Positions 17,907 to 25,911 of a DNA stretch of 64,000 nt are shown here, one piece after another. The stretch spans positions 1,116,001 to 1,180,000 of the forward strand of contig NZ_CP076019.1 of assembly GCF_018623055.1 (NCBI RefSeq), given 5' to 3'. Source of the DNA: Halorubrum sp. 2020YC2 (lineage in GTDB: Archaea > Halobacteriota > Halobacteria > Halobacteriales > Haloferacaceae). The first letter of the stretch is position 1; each line of letters starts with the position of its first letter. The notes beneath the pieces were generated by a model. The model searched no databases. It saw only the letters and a program-made list of their open reading frames with translations, and had not been told where the DNA came from. Made by a program: the position numbers and the translations under genes.

Positions 17907-18572
17907 TTAGTCGATGAAGCCGAGCGTCTCCTCGATCCGGCCTAGCTCCGGCCCGGTCGTGTCCTCGCCGACGACGTACCCCTCGTCGGTTGCGACGAGC
18001 CCGGAGCCGACGAGCGGCGCACCGTAGTTGACGGTGCCGAGGTCGGCGCGGACGTCGAGCGCCTCTTCGACCGCCTGAAGCTCCGACTCGGTCGACTGCG
18101 GGTGACAGAGCACGCCCGTGTTGTTGGCGACCGCCGCGGTGCCGACGGTCCGGACGCCGCCGAGGTCGCCCCGGGTGACCGGGACGTCGAGGGCGTCTTT
18201 GATCGCCTGGACCGACTCACGCGAGAGGTCCGGGTGGACGTACGCGCCGTAGTCGTTCGCGAGGACGACGTTGCCGGCGGCGTTGATCTCGCCCGGGAGT
18301 TCGCGCACCGGGACGCCGGCGGCGTCCTCGATCCGGTCCTTCTCGCGTTCGGTCGCGCGGGCGGAGACGATGACGCCGCTCTCGTTGCCCGTCGCGAGCG
18401 CCCCGACCGTGTTGGACCGTCCGACCGTCGTCAGCAGGGGCTCGGCGCCGAGTTCCGCGCCGAGGTCCTCTGCGAGGGTCTCGTCGACGTCCGGCCGGAC
18501 CATGAGGAGGTCGTCGACGGCGCGGGCGAACACGCCCACGTACGACGAGCCGGTGAAGGTCGCCCGTAACAC
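17907..18572 (-). CDS. eif6: translation initiation factor aIF6
   Basis: 221 residues of the pentein-fold anti-association factor that binds the large ribosomal subunit. Internal repeats of the fold are visible: [32 protein letters not shown] and [12 protein letters not shown]. It starts 1 nt after the rpl31e stop, within rpl39e-rpl31e-aIF6, the usual archaeal order. Ends at 17907; an ABC transporter follows where rpl18a would be expected in many archaea. Confidence 0.96.
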   Translation of the reverse strand: MLRATFTGSSYVGVFARAVDDLLMVRPDVDETLAEDLGAELGAEPLLTTVGRSNTVGALATGNESGVIVSARATEREKDRIEDAAGVPVRELPGEINAAGNVVLANDYGAYVHPDLSRESVQAIKDALDVPVTRGDLGGVRTVGTAAVANNTGVLCHPQSTESELQAVEEALDVRADLGTVNYGAPLVGSGLVATDEGYVVGEDTTGPELGRIEETLGFID

Positions 18573-18573
18573 G

Positions 18574-18852
18574 TTACTCTGCGTGCTCGGCCTCGACGAC
18601 CGGTTCGCCGTCCTCGACGAACCGAGCCGCGCGGACCCGCACCGTGCTGGGCGGGTTCTGCCGCCCGTTCTCCCAGACGGCCTCGTTGACGGAGCCGTCG
18701 ATGATAACGTCCTCCTCGTCGACCGAGAAGTGCTTCGCGAGGTGCTGGCGCGTGATCTTCATGGCGTAGTCGGCGCGCTGCTGGACGGGCTTGTCCTTCG
18801 CGTCGCGGAGCGGGACGGTGACGACGCGCTCCTCGAAGTCGTTCGTCGACAT
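18574..18852 (-). CDS. rpl31e: 50S ribosomal protein L31e
   Basis: 92 residues. [34 protein letters not shown] and [13 protein letters not shown] are characteristic of archaeal eL31, which sits at the polypeptide exit tunnel. The C-terminus is acidic ([10 protein letters not shown]), as usual in halophiles. It starts immediately after the rpl39e stop with no gap and is followed by aIF6. Confidence 0.96.
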   Translation of the reverse strand: MSTNDFEERVVTVPLRDAKDKPVQQRADYAMKITRQHLAKHFSVDEEDVIIDGSVNEAVWENGRQNPPSTVRVRAARFVEDGEPVVEAEHAE

Positions 18853-19005
18853 TTACTCGTCCAGGTCGTTCCGGCGCCAGTTGCGCCGCTTGGGGTTTCG
18901 CGTCACGTTCATGTCGGTCTTCATCATGACCCACGCGGGGACGCGGGTGTTCTGGCGCTCCGCCTTCGCCAGACGCTTCTTTTGAGCCTTCGACTTGTCT
19001 CCCAT
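18853..19005 (-). CDS. rpl39e: 50S ribosomal protein L39e
   Basis: 50 residues, [19 protein letters not shown] then [30 protein letters not shown]-like end, the small basic eL39 of the exit tunnel. ATG at 19005 is chosen because a TATA box lies about 28 nt upstream and because the longer in-frame extension (to 19047) does not look like L39e. It is the first gene of the rpl39e-rpl31e-aIF6 operon. Confidence 0.95.
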
Positions 19006-19029
19006 AGTGGCGCACACTTTCCGCGGGGC

Positions 19030-19038
19030 GCATAAAAC
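19030..19038 (-). promoter_or_regulatory. TATA box of the rpl39e operon
   Basis: On the minus strand the sequence reads GTTTTATGC, centred about 28 nt before the rpl39e ATG. This is the expected spacing for a leaderless archaeal transcript. A purine-rich BRE-like stretch (GAAGGG) precedes it. Confidence 0.55.
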
Positions 19039-19098
19039 CCCTTCCATACGGGTCGCGCCCGAGCCGTCCGAATCTGACCGGAACGCCCCCCGAGACCG

Positions 19099-20217
19099 CT
19101 ACAGTTCCCGCTCCGCGATCCCCGCGTAGATCCGGTAGCAGCGGTCGAGCACGTCCAGCCCGACGCTCTCCGTGTCGGTGTGCGCCTCGCCCGGCTCGGA
19201 GGCGCCACAGACCAGACACTCCGTGCCGGCCCCCGCGAGCCACCCCGCGTCGGTCGCGTGCGGCTTGGTGACGTGTTCGGGCGCGTCGAGGCCGCGCTCC
19301 GCGTGGACCGCGCGGGCGACGTCAAGCGCGGCGTCCGCGAACGCCGCGTCCCCGCAGGCCATGGGCGGGAGGTCCTGATCGACGGCGAGTTCGACGCCCG
19401 GCCTCGCGTCCGCGACGCCCGCTAGGTCGGCGCGGCCGCCGGGGACCGTCCGCTCGTCGACCGTCGCCTCGCAGCGCTCGGGGATCACGTTCCACGTGTC
19501 GCCGCCGTCGACTATCGTGACCGCGAGCGACCCGGACACGTCGTTTCCGAGGACCGTCGCCCGCGGCGCGTCGAGGTCGCGGACCGCGTCGATGGCGTCG
19601 ACGGCGCGGTAGATCGCATTCTCCCCGGCCTCCGGCTCCGAGGCGTGCGCGGCCTCGCCGCGCGCGACGAGCCGCGATCCCCGGCGCCCGCGGTGTGCGA
19701 CAACCACGTCCGTGACGGCCGGCTTCGAGTAGTTCGTCGACCCCTCCGCGACGACCGCCCGGTCCGGCGCGAACCCGGCGTCGATGGCGTGGCGCGCCCC
19801 CTCGCCGCCGACCTCCTCTCCGACGAACGAGGCGAAGACCAGTTCCCGGCCGTCCGGCGGCGTCGCGTCCCGGAACGCGCACATCGCGGCCGCGACCGAC
19901 CCCTTCATGTCGGCGGTCCCGCGGCCGTAGAGCCGGCCGTCGCGGCGCTCGACGACGTACTCGCCGTCGAGCCCCTCGCCCGTCGTCTGTTCCGGCGCCG
20001 GCGGGACCACGTCGTGGTGACCGACGAGCGCGAGCGAGTCGGCGTCCGGGTCATCGGTCGCGCCCGCGAACGCGAGGACGTTTCCGGCACCGTCGCGCTC
20101 GACGGTCGCGTCCGTCTCCCCGCGCAGCCACTCCTCGATCGCGTCGCCCGCTGCCGTCTCGTCCTCGTGCGATGGGATCGAGACGAGCCGCTCGGTGAGG
20201 TCCGCGAGTTCGTCCAT
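19099..20217 (-). CDS. M20-family metallopeptidase (ArgE/DapE/LysK type)
   Basis: 372 residues of the dinuclear zinc M20 family. LVGHHDVVPP is the first metal strand, LYGRGTADMKGSVAAAMCAF the GxxDMKG metal motif, and ASFVGEEVGGEGARH the catalytic EE. The dimerisation lid spans about residues 175-285. Family members deacylate amino acids (N-acetylornithine, succinyl-DAP, LysW-linked lysine); no neighbouring biosynthetic genes tell which. It is probably a single gene. Its 3' end faces away from the ribosomal-protein promoter. Confidence 0.9.
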   Translation of the reverse strand: MDELADLTERLVSIPSHEDETAAGDAIEEWLRGETDATVERDGAGNVLAFAGATDDPDADSLALVGHHDVVPPAPEQTTGEGLDGEYVVERRDGRLYGRGTADMKGSVAAAMCAFRDATPPDGRELVFASFVGEEVGGEGARHAIDAGFAPDRAVVAEGSTNYSKPAVTDVVVAHRGRRGSRLVARGEAAHASEPEAGENAIYRAVDAIDAVRDLDAPRATVLGNDVSGSLAVTIVDGGDTWNVIPERCEATVDERTVPGGRADLAGVADARPGVELAVDQDLPPMACGDAAFADAALDVARAVHAERGLDAPEHVTKPHATDAGWLAGAGTECLVCGASEPGEAHTDTESVGLDVLDRCYRIYAGIAEREL

Positions 20218-20295
20218 GCCGCCTAGTGGCGGCCGTCACCGCTTAAGCGCGTCCCTCGCGGACACTCGGGGCGACCGGACGCCGGCGCCCGGGCC

Positions 20296-20580
20296 TCACG
20301 TGGTGAACAGCTCCGTGTCGTCGGGCACCGCGAACAGCCCGAGTCGGACGCCGGCGTCGAGCCAGCCGTAGCCGTACGAGTACGAGGCGAGCGCGTTCAC
20401 CGGGTCGCCGTCGTCGCGGAAGTGCCGGCCGTCGTCGAGGTACGACTCCGCCATCTCGGTCACGTCCGCCGCGGCCTCGCCCAGCGGCGTGTCCGCCGGC
20501 GGGCGCGGCTCCGCGGCCGCCAGCGCGTCAGCGAGCATCCGCTCGTAGCGGTCCGTCTTCTCCTCCAGAGCAGCGGGCAT
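20296..20580 (-). CDS. DUF357 domain protein
   Basis: 94 residues. EEKTDRYERMLADALAAAE, MAESYLDDGRHFRDDGDPVNALASYSYGYGWLDAGVRLGLF is an all-helical pattern (written here in parts across residues 7-85) that matches the archaeal DUF357 family. The function is unknown; the fold resembles HEPN/TPR-like helical hairpins. It is divergent from the DUF6498 gene, with a 71-nt spacer that contains promoter-like T-rich DNA. Confidence 0.8.
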   Translation of the reverse strand: MPAALEEKTDRYERMLADALAAAEPRPPADTPLGEAAADVTEMAESYLDDGRHFRDDGDPVNALASYSYGYGWLDAGVRLGLFAVPDDTELFTT

Positions 20581-20651
20581 GTCAGAGCGTTCCGTCGGGC
20601 GGACAAAAGCGGTCGGGTATTTTTGCCCTCGCGACCCGTTACACTAGACTG

Positions 20652-21467
20652 ATGAAGCCCCGCCCTCCCGCAGGGGGCCGATCGGCCCTCGCCCTCGTGG
20701 TCGCGACGAACCTCCTCCCGCTCGCCGGCGTCGTCGGGTTCGGCTGGCGCGTCGGTGAACTGCTCGCGGTGTATTGGATAGAGGTCGCCGTCCTCGTGAT
20801 CGCCCACGCCGCCGCCGCGATGTTCGCCGAGCGACCGATCCGGCTCGAAGACCGCTCGTTCTACATCACCGGCTACGACGAGGACGCCGAGCGAGACGAG
20901 GTGTGGGAGACCGACGCGGAGCCGGTTCACCTCGTCTCGTGGCTCCCGCCGATCTACCGGCGGAACCTCCGCGTCGTCCGCCGGTCGCTCGGGATCTTCG
21001 CGTTCATGATGTTCCCGCTCTTGGCGGTCGGCTGGGAGGCGCTCTCGTACCTCACGCCCACGGTCGGAGTGGCGACGCTCGGCGTCTGCGGCGCACAGGT
21101 CGGGGAGGTGCGTCGGGAGTTCTTCGCCGAGCGCGCCTACGAGGACCAGTCGCCGTACATGGTGGTCGAGGCCGCCCAGCGCGTCGTCTTCTTCTACTTC
21201 GTCGTCGCGATACTGACGGCCGTTTCGGTGACGTTCGGAATCGCCGTGATCGATGTGGTACTGGCTCCCGGACTGCTCGACGGCGTCGCCGACGCGGTCC
21301 TCCTCGTTCCGTACCTCCTCCCGATCGCGCTCGGGAAGGCGACCGTCGAATGGAGCCGGCGGCGCGCCTTCCGGGAGGACGACCCGGACGGGATCGCGAC
21401 GTGGTTCACGGGCGAGGACGCCAGGCGCGACTGGAAGAAGGAGGAAGAGTCCGTCGGAGACGGCTGA
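20652..21467 (+). CDS. DUF6498-like integral membrane protein
   Basis: 271 residues with about six hydrophobic segments. The first half has ATNLLPLAGVVGFGWRVGEL followed by YWIEVAVLVIAHAAAAMF, the opening I associate with DUF6498. A charged cytoplasmic loop (GYDEDAERDEVWETD) and FAFMMFPLLAVGWEAL follow, and the tail is charged (KKEEESVGDG). GTATTTTTGCC around 20617 lies at promoter distance. The biochemical role is unknown. Confidence 0.7.
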   Translation: MKPRPPAGGRSALALVVATNLLPLAGVVGFGWRVGELLAVYWIEVAVLVIAHAAAAMFAERPIRLEDRSFYITGYDEDAERDEVWETDAEPVHLVSWLPPIYRRNLRVVRRSLGIFAFMMFPLLAVGWEALSYLTPTVGVATLGVCGAQVGEVRREFFAERAYEDQSPYMVVEAAQRVVFFYFVVAILTAVSVTFGIAVIDVVLAPGLLDGVADAVLLVPYLLPIALGKATVEWSRRRAFREDDPDGIATWFTGEDARRDWKKEEESVGDG

Positions 21468-21589
21468 CGACGCGGGGCGCGGTCGCGTCGGCGATGGGGG
21501 GAAGCGAACGCGGCGAGGGGACAGGACGCGGCCGGCGTCGCGGTGCCGAAAGCGCAACGCCGATACGCTCGGCCGCGAAACGGCGGGTC

Positions 21590-22345
21590 ATGTACGAGGC
21601 CGTTCACGCCCACCCCGACGGGGAGGCGACCGTCGCACGCCACGCCGCGACCGCCGCCCGGCACGGCTACGACGGGATCGTGGTGCGGACGCGCGACGCG
21701 CTGGCGGCGGCCGGCAACGGTGGCGGGTCGACCGCGGCGGACGGCGACGGGAGCCCCGTCCGTGACCCCGATGCCCTCCGGGAGGAGTACGGGATCGACG
21801 TCGTGGACGCGGTCGAGATCGACGCCGACGATCCGACGAGCGCCTCCGGCGCGGTCGGGAACTACCGGTCCGACCGAACCGTGGTCTGCGTGGTCGGCGG
21901 CGACGACGCGCTGAACCGGTTCGCGGTCGAGCAGTCCCGCGTCGACGTCCTCGTCCGCCCGATGGCGGGCGGCGGCGACTTCAACCACGTCCTCGCGAAG
22001 GCGGCGCGCGACAACGGCGTCCGCGTCGAGTTCGACTTCGGCCCGGCGCTGCGCGAGACCGGCGGGAAGCGAGTCCGGGCGCTCGCGGACCTCCGGAAGC
22101 TCCGCGAGATCGTCGACCACTACGACGTGCCGTACGTCGTGAGCGCGAACGCGCGTTCGCACCTCCAGCTGCGAGCGCCCCGGGAGCTGGTCGCCGTCGG
22201 GGAGGCGATCGGGTTCGACGCCGAGGCCGTCCGCGAGGGGCTCCGGGGGTGGGGCGACCTCGTCGAGCGCAACCGGGAGCGCCGCTCCGAGGGCTTCATA
22301 GAGCCGGGGGTCCGACGTGGCAGGTATGAAGAAGACGGTTGCTGA
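21590..22345 (+). CDS. rnp3: RNase P protein component 3 (Rpp30)
   Basis: 251 residues of the TIM-barrel Rpp30 subunit that helps RNase P RNA trim tRNA 5' ends. YEAVHAHPDGEATVARHAATAARHGYDGIVVR is the usual opening (residues 2-33). NRFAVEQSRVDVLVRP, FNHVLAKAARDNGVRVEFDF and PYVVSANARSHLQLRAPREL are family-typical. A Gly/Ser/Asp insert lies at about residues 40-60. A much longer spurious frame runs through from upstream; ATG 21590 gives the correct N-terminus. The 3' end overlaps the methyltransferase gene by about 20 nt. Confidence 0.93.
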   Translation: MYEAVHAHPDGEATVARHAATAARHGYDGIVVRTRDALAAAGNGGGSTAADGDGSPVRDPDALREEYGIDVVDAVEIDADDPTSASGAVGNYRSDRTVVCVVGGDDALNRFAVEQSRVDVLVRPMAGGGDFNHVLAKAARDNGVRVEFDFGPALRETGGKRVRALADLRKLREIVDHYDVPYVVSANARSHLQLRAPRELVAVGEAIGFDAEAVREGLRGWGDLVERNRERRSEGFIEPGVRRGRYEEDGC

Positions 22346-22949
22346 ACACGCCGAGCGGTTCTCCGAGAAGGCGGCGGCGTACGACGACTCGAAGAGCGAC
22401 GAGTACCACGCCTGCGCGAGCCTCGTTATCGACCACGCCGCGCCGGAGGCGGACGACGTGGTCCTCGATCTGGGTGCCGGGACCGGCGCCATCGCGCTCG
22501 GGGTCGCCGGGGACGCCGAGCGCGTCCTCGCGCGGGACATCAGCGAGGGGATGATGGAAGAGGGCCGCCGGAAGGCCGCCGACCGCGGCCTCGACAACGT
22601 CGAGTTCGCGTACGGGGAGTTCCGCGACCCCGGATTAGAGCCGGACCAGCGTGTGGATATCGTCACCTCGAACTTCGCCCTTCACCACCTCGCGGACGAC
22701 GAGAAGCGCGAGGCGATCCGGGTGATGAGCGAGACGGGGGCGCGGCAGATCGTCCTCGGAGACGTCGCGTTCTTCGAGGAGCCGGACCCGGACGCGCCGT
22801 TCTACAGCCCCGAGGTGGACGACCCCGCGACGGTCGGCACGCTGGTCGAGGCGTTCACCGAGGAGGGGTTCGCGGTGACCGCCGTCGAGCGCGTCCACGA
22901 CCAGGTGGCGGTGATCGTCGCGGAGCAGAGCCGGGAGCTCCCGGCGTGA
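22326..22949 (+). CDS. class I SAM-dependent methyltransferase
   Basis: About 207 residues. Motif I is VVLDLGAGTGAIALGVAG, followed by VLARDISEGMMEEGRRKA (acidic strand 2) and DIVTSNFALHHLADDEK (motif IV region with LHH). KTVAEHAERFSEKAAAYDDSK is the usual opening. It sits between the two RNase P subunit genes, overlapping rnp3 and preceding rnp2 by 7 nt. A role in RNA or ribosome modification is suggested by context only. GTG at 22317 is an alternative start. Confidence 0.87.
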   Translation: MKKTVAEHAERFSEKAAAYDDSKSDEYHACASLVIDHAAPEADDVVLDLGAGTGAIALGVAGDAERVLARDISEGMMEEGRRKAADRGLDNVEFAYGEFRDPGLEPDQRVDIVTSNFALHHLADDEKREAIRVMSETGARQIVLGDVAFFEEPDPDAPFYSPEVDDPATVGTLVEAFTEEGFAVTAVERVHDQVAVIVAEQSRELPA

Positions 22950-22956
22950 TCGCTCC

Positions 22957-23436
22957 GTGAAACACCTGCCGAAACACCTCCGGCCGCGGTGGCGGTACCT
23001 CGCGGTCGGGATCGAGTCGTGGGCGGGCGCCGATATCGGTCGGCGGGCGTTCCAGCGCGCGCTGTGGTACGGCGCCGGCAACCTCCTCGGGGACGGCGGC
23101 AGCGCCGACGCCGACCTCACGCTGCTGTCGTTCTCGCACGCGGACGGGACCGGGGAGGCCGTCGTCCGCGTCAGACACGGCCACGTCGACGACGCCCGCG
23201 CCGCGATCGCGTGCGTGAGCGAGGTCGACGGCGAGCCGGTCGGAATCCTCGTCAGGGGGATTTCGGGGACGGTGCGTGCCTGTGAGGAAAGATATATGGG
23301 TCGCGCGACCGCCAGTTTGACACAGCGAGACGTCGCGTTCGAGGGCGCCGAGCGGCCCGCGGTCGTGCGCGGAGACGCGTGCGACGTGCGGGCCGAGTCG
23401 GGTTGCGTCGGCGCGACGACGTTCGACACCGAGTGA
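22957..23436 (+). CDS. rnp2: RNase P protein component 2 (Pop5)
   Basis: 159 residues. [20 protein letters not shown] is the standard Pop5 opening, and [11 protein letters not shown] and [17 protein letters not shown] continue the ferredoxin-like fold. [15 protein letters not shown] is the conserved C-terminal part. Pop5 pairs with Rpp30 (rnp3, encoded two genes upstream) in RNase P. It begins with GTG, 7 nt after the methyltransferase stop, and ends 4 nt before psmA, so the four genes form one unit. Confidence 0.92.
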   Translation: MKHLPKHLRPRWRYLAVGIESWAGADIGRRAFQRALWYGAGNLLGDGGSADADLTLLSFSHADGTGEAVVRVRHGHVDDARAAIACVSEVDGEPVGILVRGISGTVRACEERYMGRATASLTQRDVAFEGAERPAVVRGDACDVRAESGCVGATTFDTE

Positions 23437-23440
23437 TATC

Positions 23441-24222
23441 ATGCAGGGCCAATCCCAACAGCAGGCGTACGACCGCGGCATCACAATCTTCTCTCCGGAC
23501 GGCCGACTCTACCAGGTCGAGTACGCCCGGGAGGCGGTGAAACGAGGGACGGCGAGCGTCGGGGTCCGCGCCGAGGACGGCGTCGTCCTCGCCGCCGACA
23601 AGCGCGCCCGCTCCCCCTCATGGAGCCGGAGAGCATCGAGAAGCTCCACAAGGCCGACGACCACGTCGGCGTCGCGAGCGCGGGCCACGTCGCGGACGCC
23701 CGCCAGCTCATCGACTTCGCGCGCCGGCAGGCGCAGGTGAACCGGCTCCGCTACGGCGAGCCGGTCGGCATCGAGACGCTGACGAAGAACATCACCGATC
23801 ACATCCAGCAGTACACGCAGGTCGGCGGCGCGCGCCCGTTCGGCGTCGCGCTCATCGTCGGCGGGGTCGAGAACGGCGAGCCGCGCCTGTTCGAGACCGA
23901 CCCCTCGGGGACCCCCTACGAGTGGCAGGCGCTCGCCATCGGCTCGGACCGCAGCGACCTCCGCGACTACCTCGAAGCGGAGTACGAGGAGGGCATCTCG
24001 ACGGACGAGGCTGTCGGGCTCGCGCTCGACACCCTCGCGCAGTCGAACGACGGCGAACTGACCGCCGACGGCGTCGGCGTCGCGACGATCACCGTCGACG
24101 ACCCCGAGTACGCCGAGCGGTCGACCGACGAGATAGAGGCGACCCTCGAGGAGCGCGACCTGCTCCCGGCCGACGACGACGAGGCGGCCGACGACGAGGC
24201 GGCGAACGGCGACGAAGAGTAA
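23441..24222 (+). pseudogene. psmA: proteasome alpha subunit, broken by a one-base frameshift
   Basis: The first part, from [17 protein letters not shown] through [12 protein letters not shown], is archaeal PsmA. The frame then goes wrong at a run of five C (23613-23617), and the rest of PsmA ([20 protein letters not shown] onward) continues in the -1 frame to 24222. One extra C, or a -1 slip on the CCC codon, restores about 260 residues with no loss or gain against the family. The C-terminus is the acidic tail typical of haloarchaea. The ring subunit would form the 20S gate. Sequencing error in the C run is most likely; a true mutation or programmed slip is not excluded. Reading the downstream part alone from ATG 23620 would remove the N-terminal gate. 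Confidence 0.9.
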
Positions 24223-24285
24223 CGCGTCGGCGTCGCGGACGCGACGGGCGGCGCGGCGTTTTCTCCGCGTCCGGTCGGGAGAGTT

Positions 24286-25152
24286 ATGCCGTCGGAGACA
24301 GACCAGAGAGGCGTGCAGAAGACGGTACTCATCACCGGCTGTTCCTCGGGTATCGGCCGCGCCGCGGCGCACGCCTTCTTAGACGAGGGATGGACCGTGT
24401 ACGCCACCGCGCGGAACCCCGCGGACATCGAAGCGCTCGGCGAGGCGGGCTGTGAGCTCGCCACGCTCGACGTCACCGACCAGGACGACGTCGACCGCGT
24501 CGTGGACCGAATCTTAGACGAGGAGGGCGCGGTCGACGCCCTGATCAACAACGCCGGCTACGGGCAGTTCGGGCCGGTCGAGGACGTCACCACCGAGCGG
24601 GTCCACGACCAGTTCGACGTGAACGTGTACGGGCCACACCGGCTGACCCGGGCGGTGCTGCCCGCGATGCGCCGCGAGCGCGACGGGACCATCGTCAACG
24701 TCTCCTCGGTCGCGGGCCGGGTGTCGATACCCGGCGGCGGCGTGTACAGCGGGTCGAAGTTCGCCCTCGAAGCGATGTCGGACGCGCTGCGGAACGAGGT
24801 CGCGGACCTCGGGATCGACGTGGTCGTCGTCGAGCCGGGACCGGTGAAGACGAACTTCTCGAAGCGCGCGGAAGCGGAGGCCGACCCCGAGGAGCGCGAG
24901 GGGATCGAGCGGACGGCGGCGTACGAGGAGCTGTACGCGATGTTCGAGGACGCGCAGCTGATCGGCGGCGACGGTCCCGGCTCGGTGGAGCCGGAGCTGG
25001 TCGCGAACGCCATCTACGACGCCGCGAGCGCGACGCAGCCCCCCGCGCGGGTCCAGCCCGGGACCGTCGCGCGCGTCGGCGTCCTCGCGCGGTTCCTCCC
25101 GGACGCCCTGCTCGACAAGGCGTACGGGCTCGTCAGGAGCGTCACCTCGTAG
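24286..25152 (+). CDS. SDR-family oxidoreductase
   Basis: 288 residues of a classical short-chain dehydrogenase. The cofactor motif is VLITGCSSGIGRAAAHAF (TGxxxGIG), then NNAGYG, the catalytic Ser region VNVSSVAGRVSIPGGG, and YSGSKFALEAMS (YxxxK). VEPGPVKTNF follows. The sequence resembles 3-oxoacyl-reductase/retinol-dehydrogenase-like SDRs; the substrate is unknown. It is separate from the psmA operon, with its own upstream gap of 63 nt. Confidence 0.88.
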   Translation: MPSETDQRGVQKTVLITGCSSGIGRAAAHAFLDEGWTVYATARNPADIEALGEAGCELATLDVTDQDDVDRVVDRILDEEGAVDALINNAGYGQFGPVEDVTTERVHDQFDVNVYGPHRLTRAVLPAMRRERDGTIVNVSSVAGRVSIPGGGVYSGSKFALEAMSDALRNEVADLGIDVVVVEPGPVKTNFSKRAEAEADPEEREGIERTAAYEELYAMFEDAQLIGGDGPGSVEPELVANAIYDAASATQPPARVQPGTVARVGVLARFLPDALLDKAYGLVRSVTS

Positions 25153-25161
25153 TCGGGCCGT

Positions 25162-25695
25162 TCACTCCGAATCGCCCGCTTCACCGTCCGCGGCGACCGC
25201 GAACGGACTCTCTCCCTCCCGCCAGTCCCAACCCGGGAGCCGCGTCTGGAACCCCGCGGCGAGCGCAGCGTCGAGGTCGTCGGCGCCCGCGGTCCCCGCG
25301 CCGACCCGGTCCGTCTCGGCCGTCGCGTCCCGGTCCACGTAGAGGTCCGCGACGTGGAACGTCGCCTGCGCGAGCAGCGAGAGGGGGCGCCCGCCGGCGA
25401 CCGTCGCGGCCAGTTCCCGGCCGAGGACCTCGTCGACGACGAAGCCCGGGTAGTCGCCCTCGACGTCGAGGTGGCGGAGGAGCGCGACGCAGGCGGCGAC
25501 GTTGACGGCGACCTCGCCGTCCGCGAAGACGGCGTCGACCTCGCGGCGGTACGCGTCCGGCGTCACCGCGTCGACCTCCGTCTCGAAGAGCCGCCCGAGC
25601 CGGTCGCGGGCGTCGTTGAGTATCGGGACGACGACGTCGGCGCGGCCGCGGACCCAGTCGCGTTCGTCGCGGACCGTCTCCGGCGTGACTCGCAT
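25162..25695 (-). CDS. conserved haloarchaeal protein of unknown function
   Basis: 177 residues, mostly helical and acidic, with no transmembrane segment or recognisable motif. The opening MRVTPETVRDERDWVRGRAD and the hydrophobic stretch VAVNVAACVALLRHLDVEGDY suggest a soluble helical bundle. The C-terminus is acidic and disordered. Minus-strand ATTATAAAAGC near 25737-25747 is a TATA-like element about 45 nt upstream. I do not recognise the family. Confidence 0.7.
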   Translation of the reverse strand: MRVTPETVRDERDWVRGRADVVVPILNDARDRLGRLFETEVDAVTPDAYRREVDAVFADGEVAVNVAACVALLRHLDVEGDYPGFVVDEVLGRELAATVAGGRPLSLLAQATFHVADLYVDRDATAETDRVGAGTAGADDLDAALAAGFQTRLPGWDWREGESPFAVAADGEAGDSE

Positions 25696-25821
25696 GGCCC
25701 CGATTCGACCGCCTGCGGCTTGCCCTTTGCGAAGGCTTTTATAATGGCGGGGCGGTAGCGTGATCCAAGCGGGTTTTCGCCGGCTGTTCCCGCACGGAAC
25801 ACTACGGACAGTACTTCCACT

Positions 25822-25908
25822 ATGCCTACTCCGTCACGGTCGACCGATCGCGGCGAGTCACCGCGCGGCGCGCGACTCGACGACGGCGGCCCCGACGACC
25901 CGCAGTGA
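25822..25908 (+). CDS. possible 28-codon leader peptide before aCPSF1
   Basis: ATG 25822 opens 28 codons (MPTPSRSTDRGESPRGARLDD then a short end) that stop at TGA 25906-25908, only 3 nt before the aCPSF1 ATG and in the same frame. CAGTACTT near 25807 could be a weak promoter element. The peptide looks like no known protein. It may be a coupled leader or simply open sequence. Confidence 0.3.
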   Translation: MPTPSRSTDRGESPRGARLDDGGPDDPQ

Positions 25909-25911
25909 GAT

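Noticed and set aside
23441-23740. A separate 99-residue protein at the start of psmA
   Set aside because: Its last 40 residues are Arg/Ser-rich out-of-frame translation of PsmA coding sequence.
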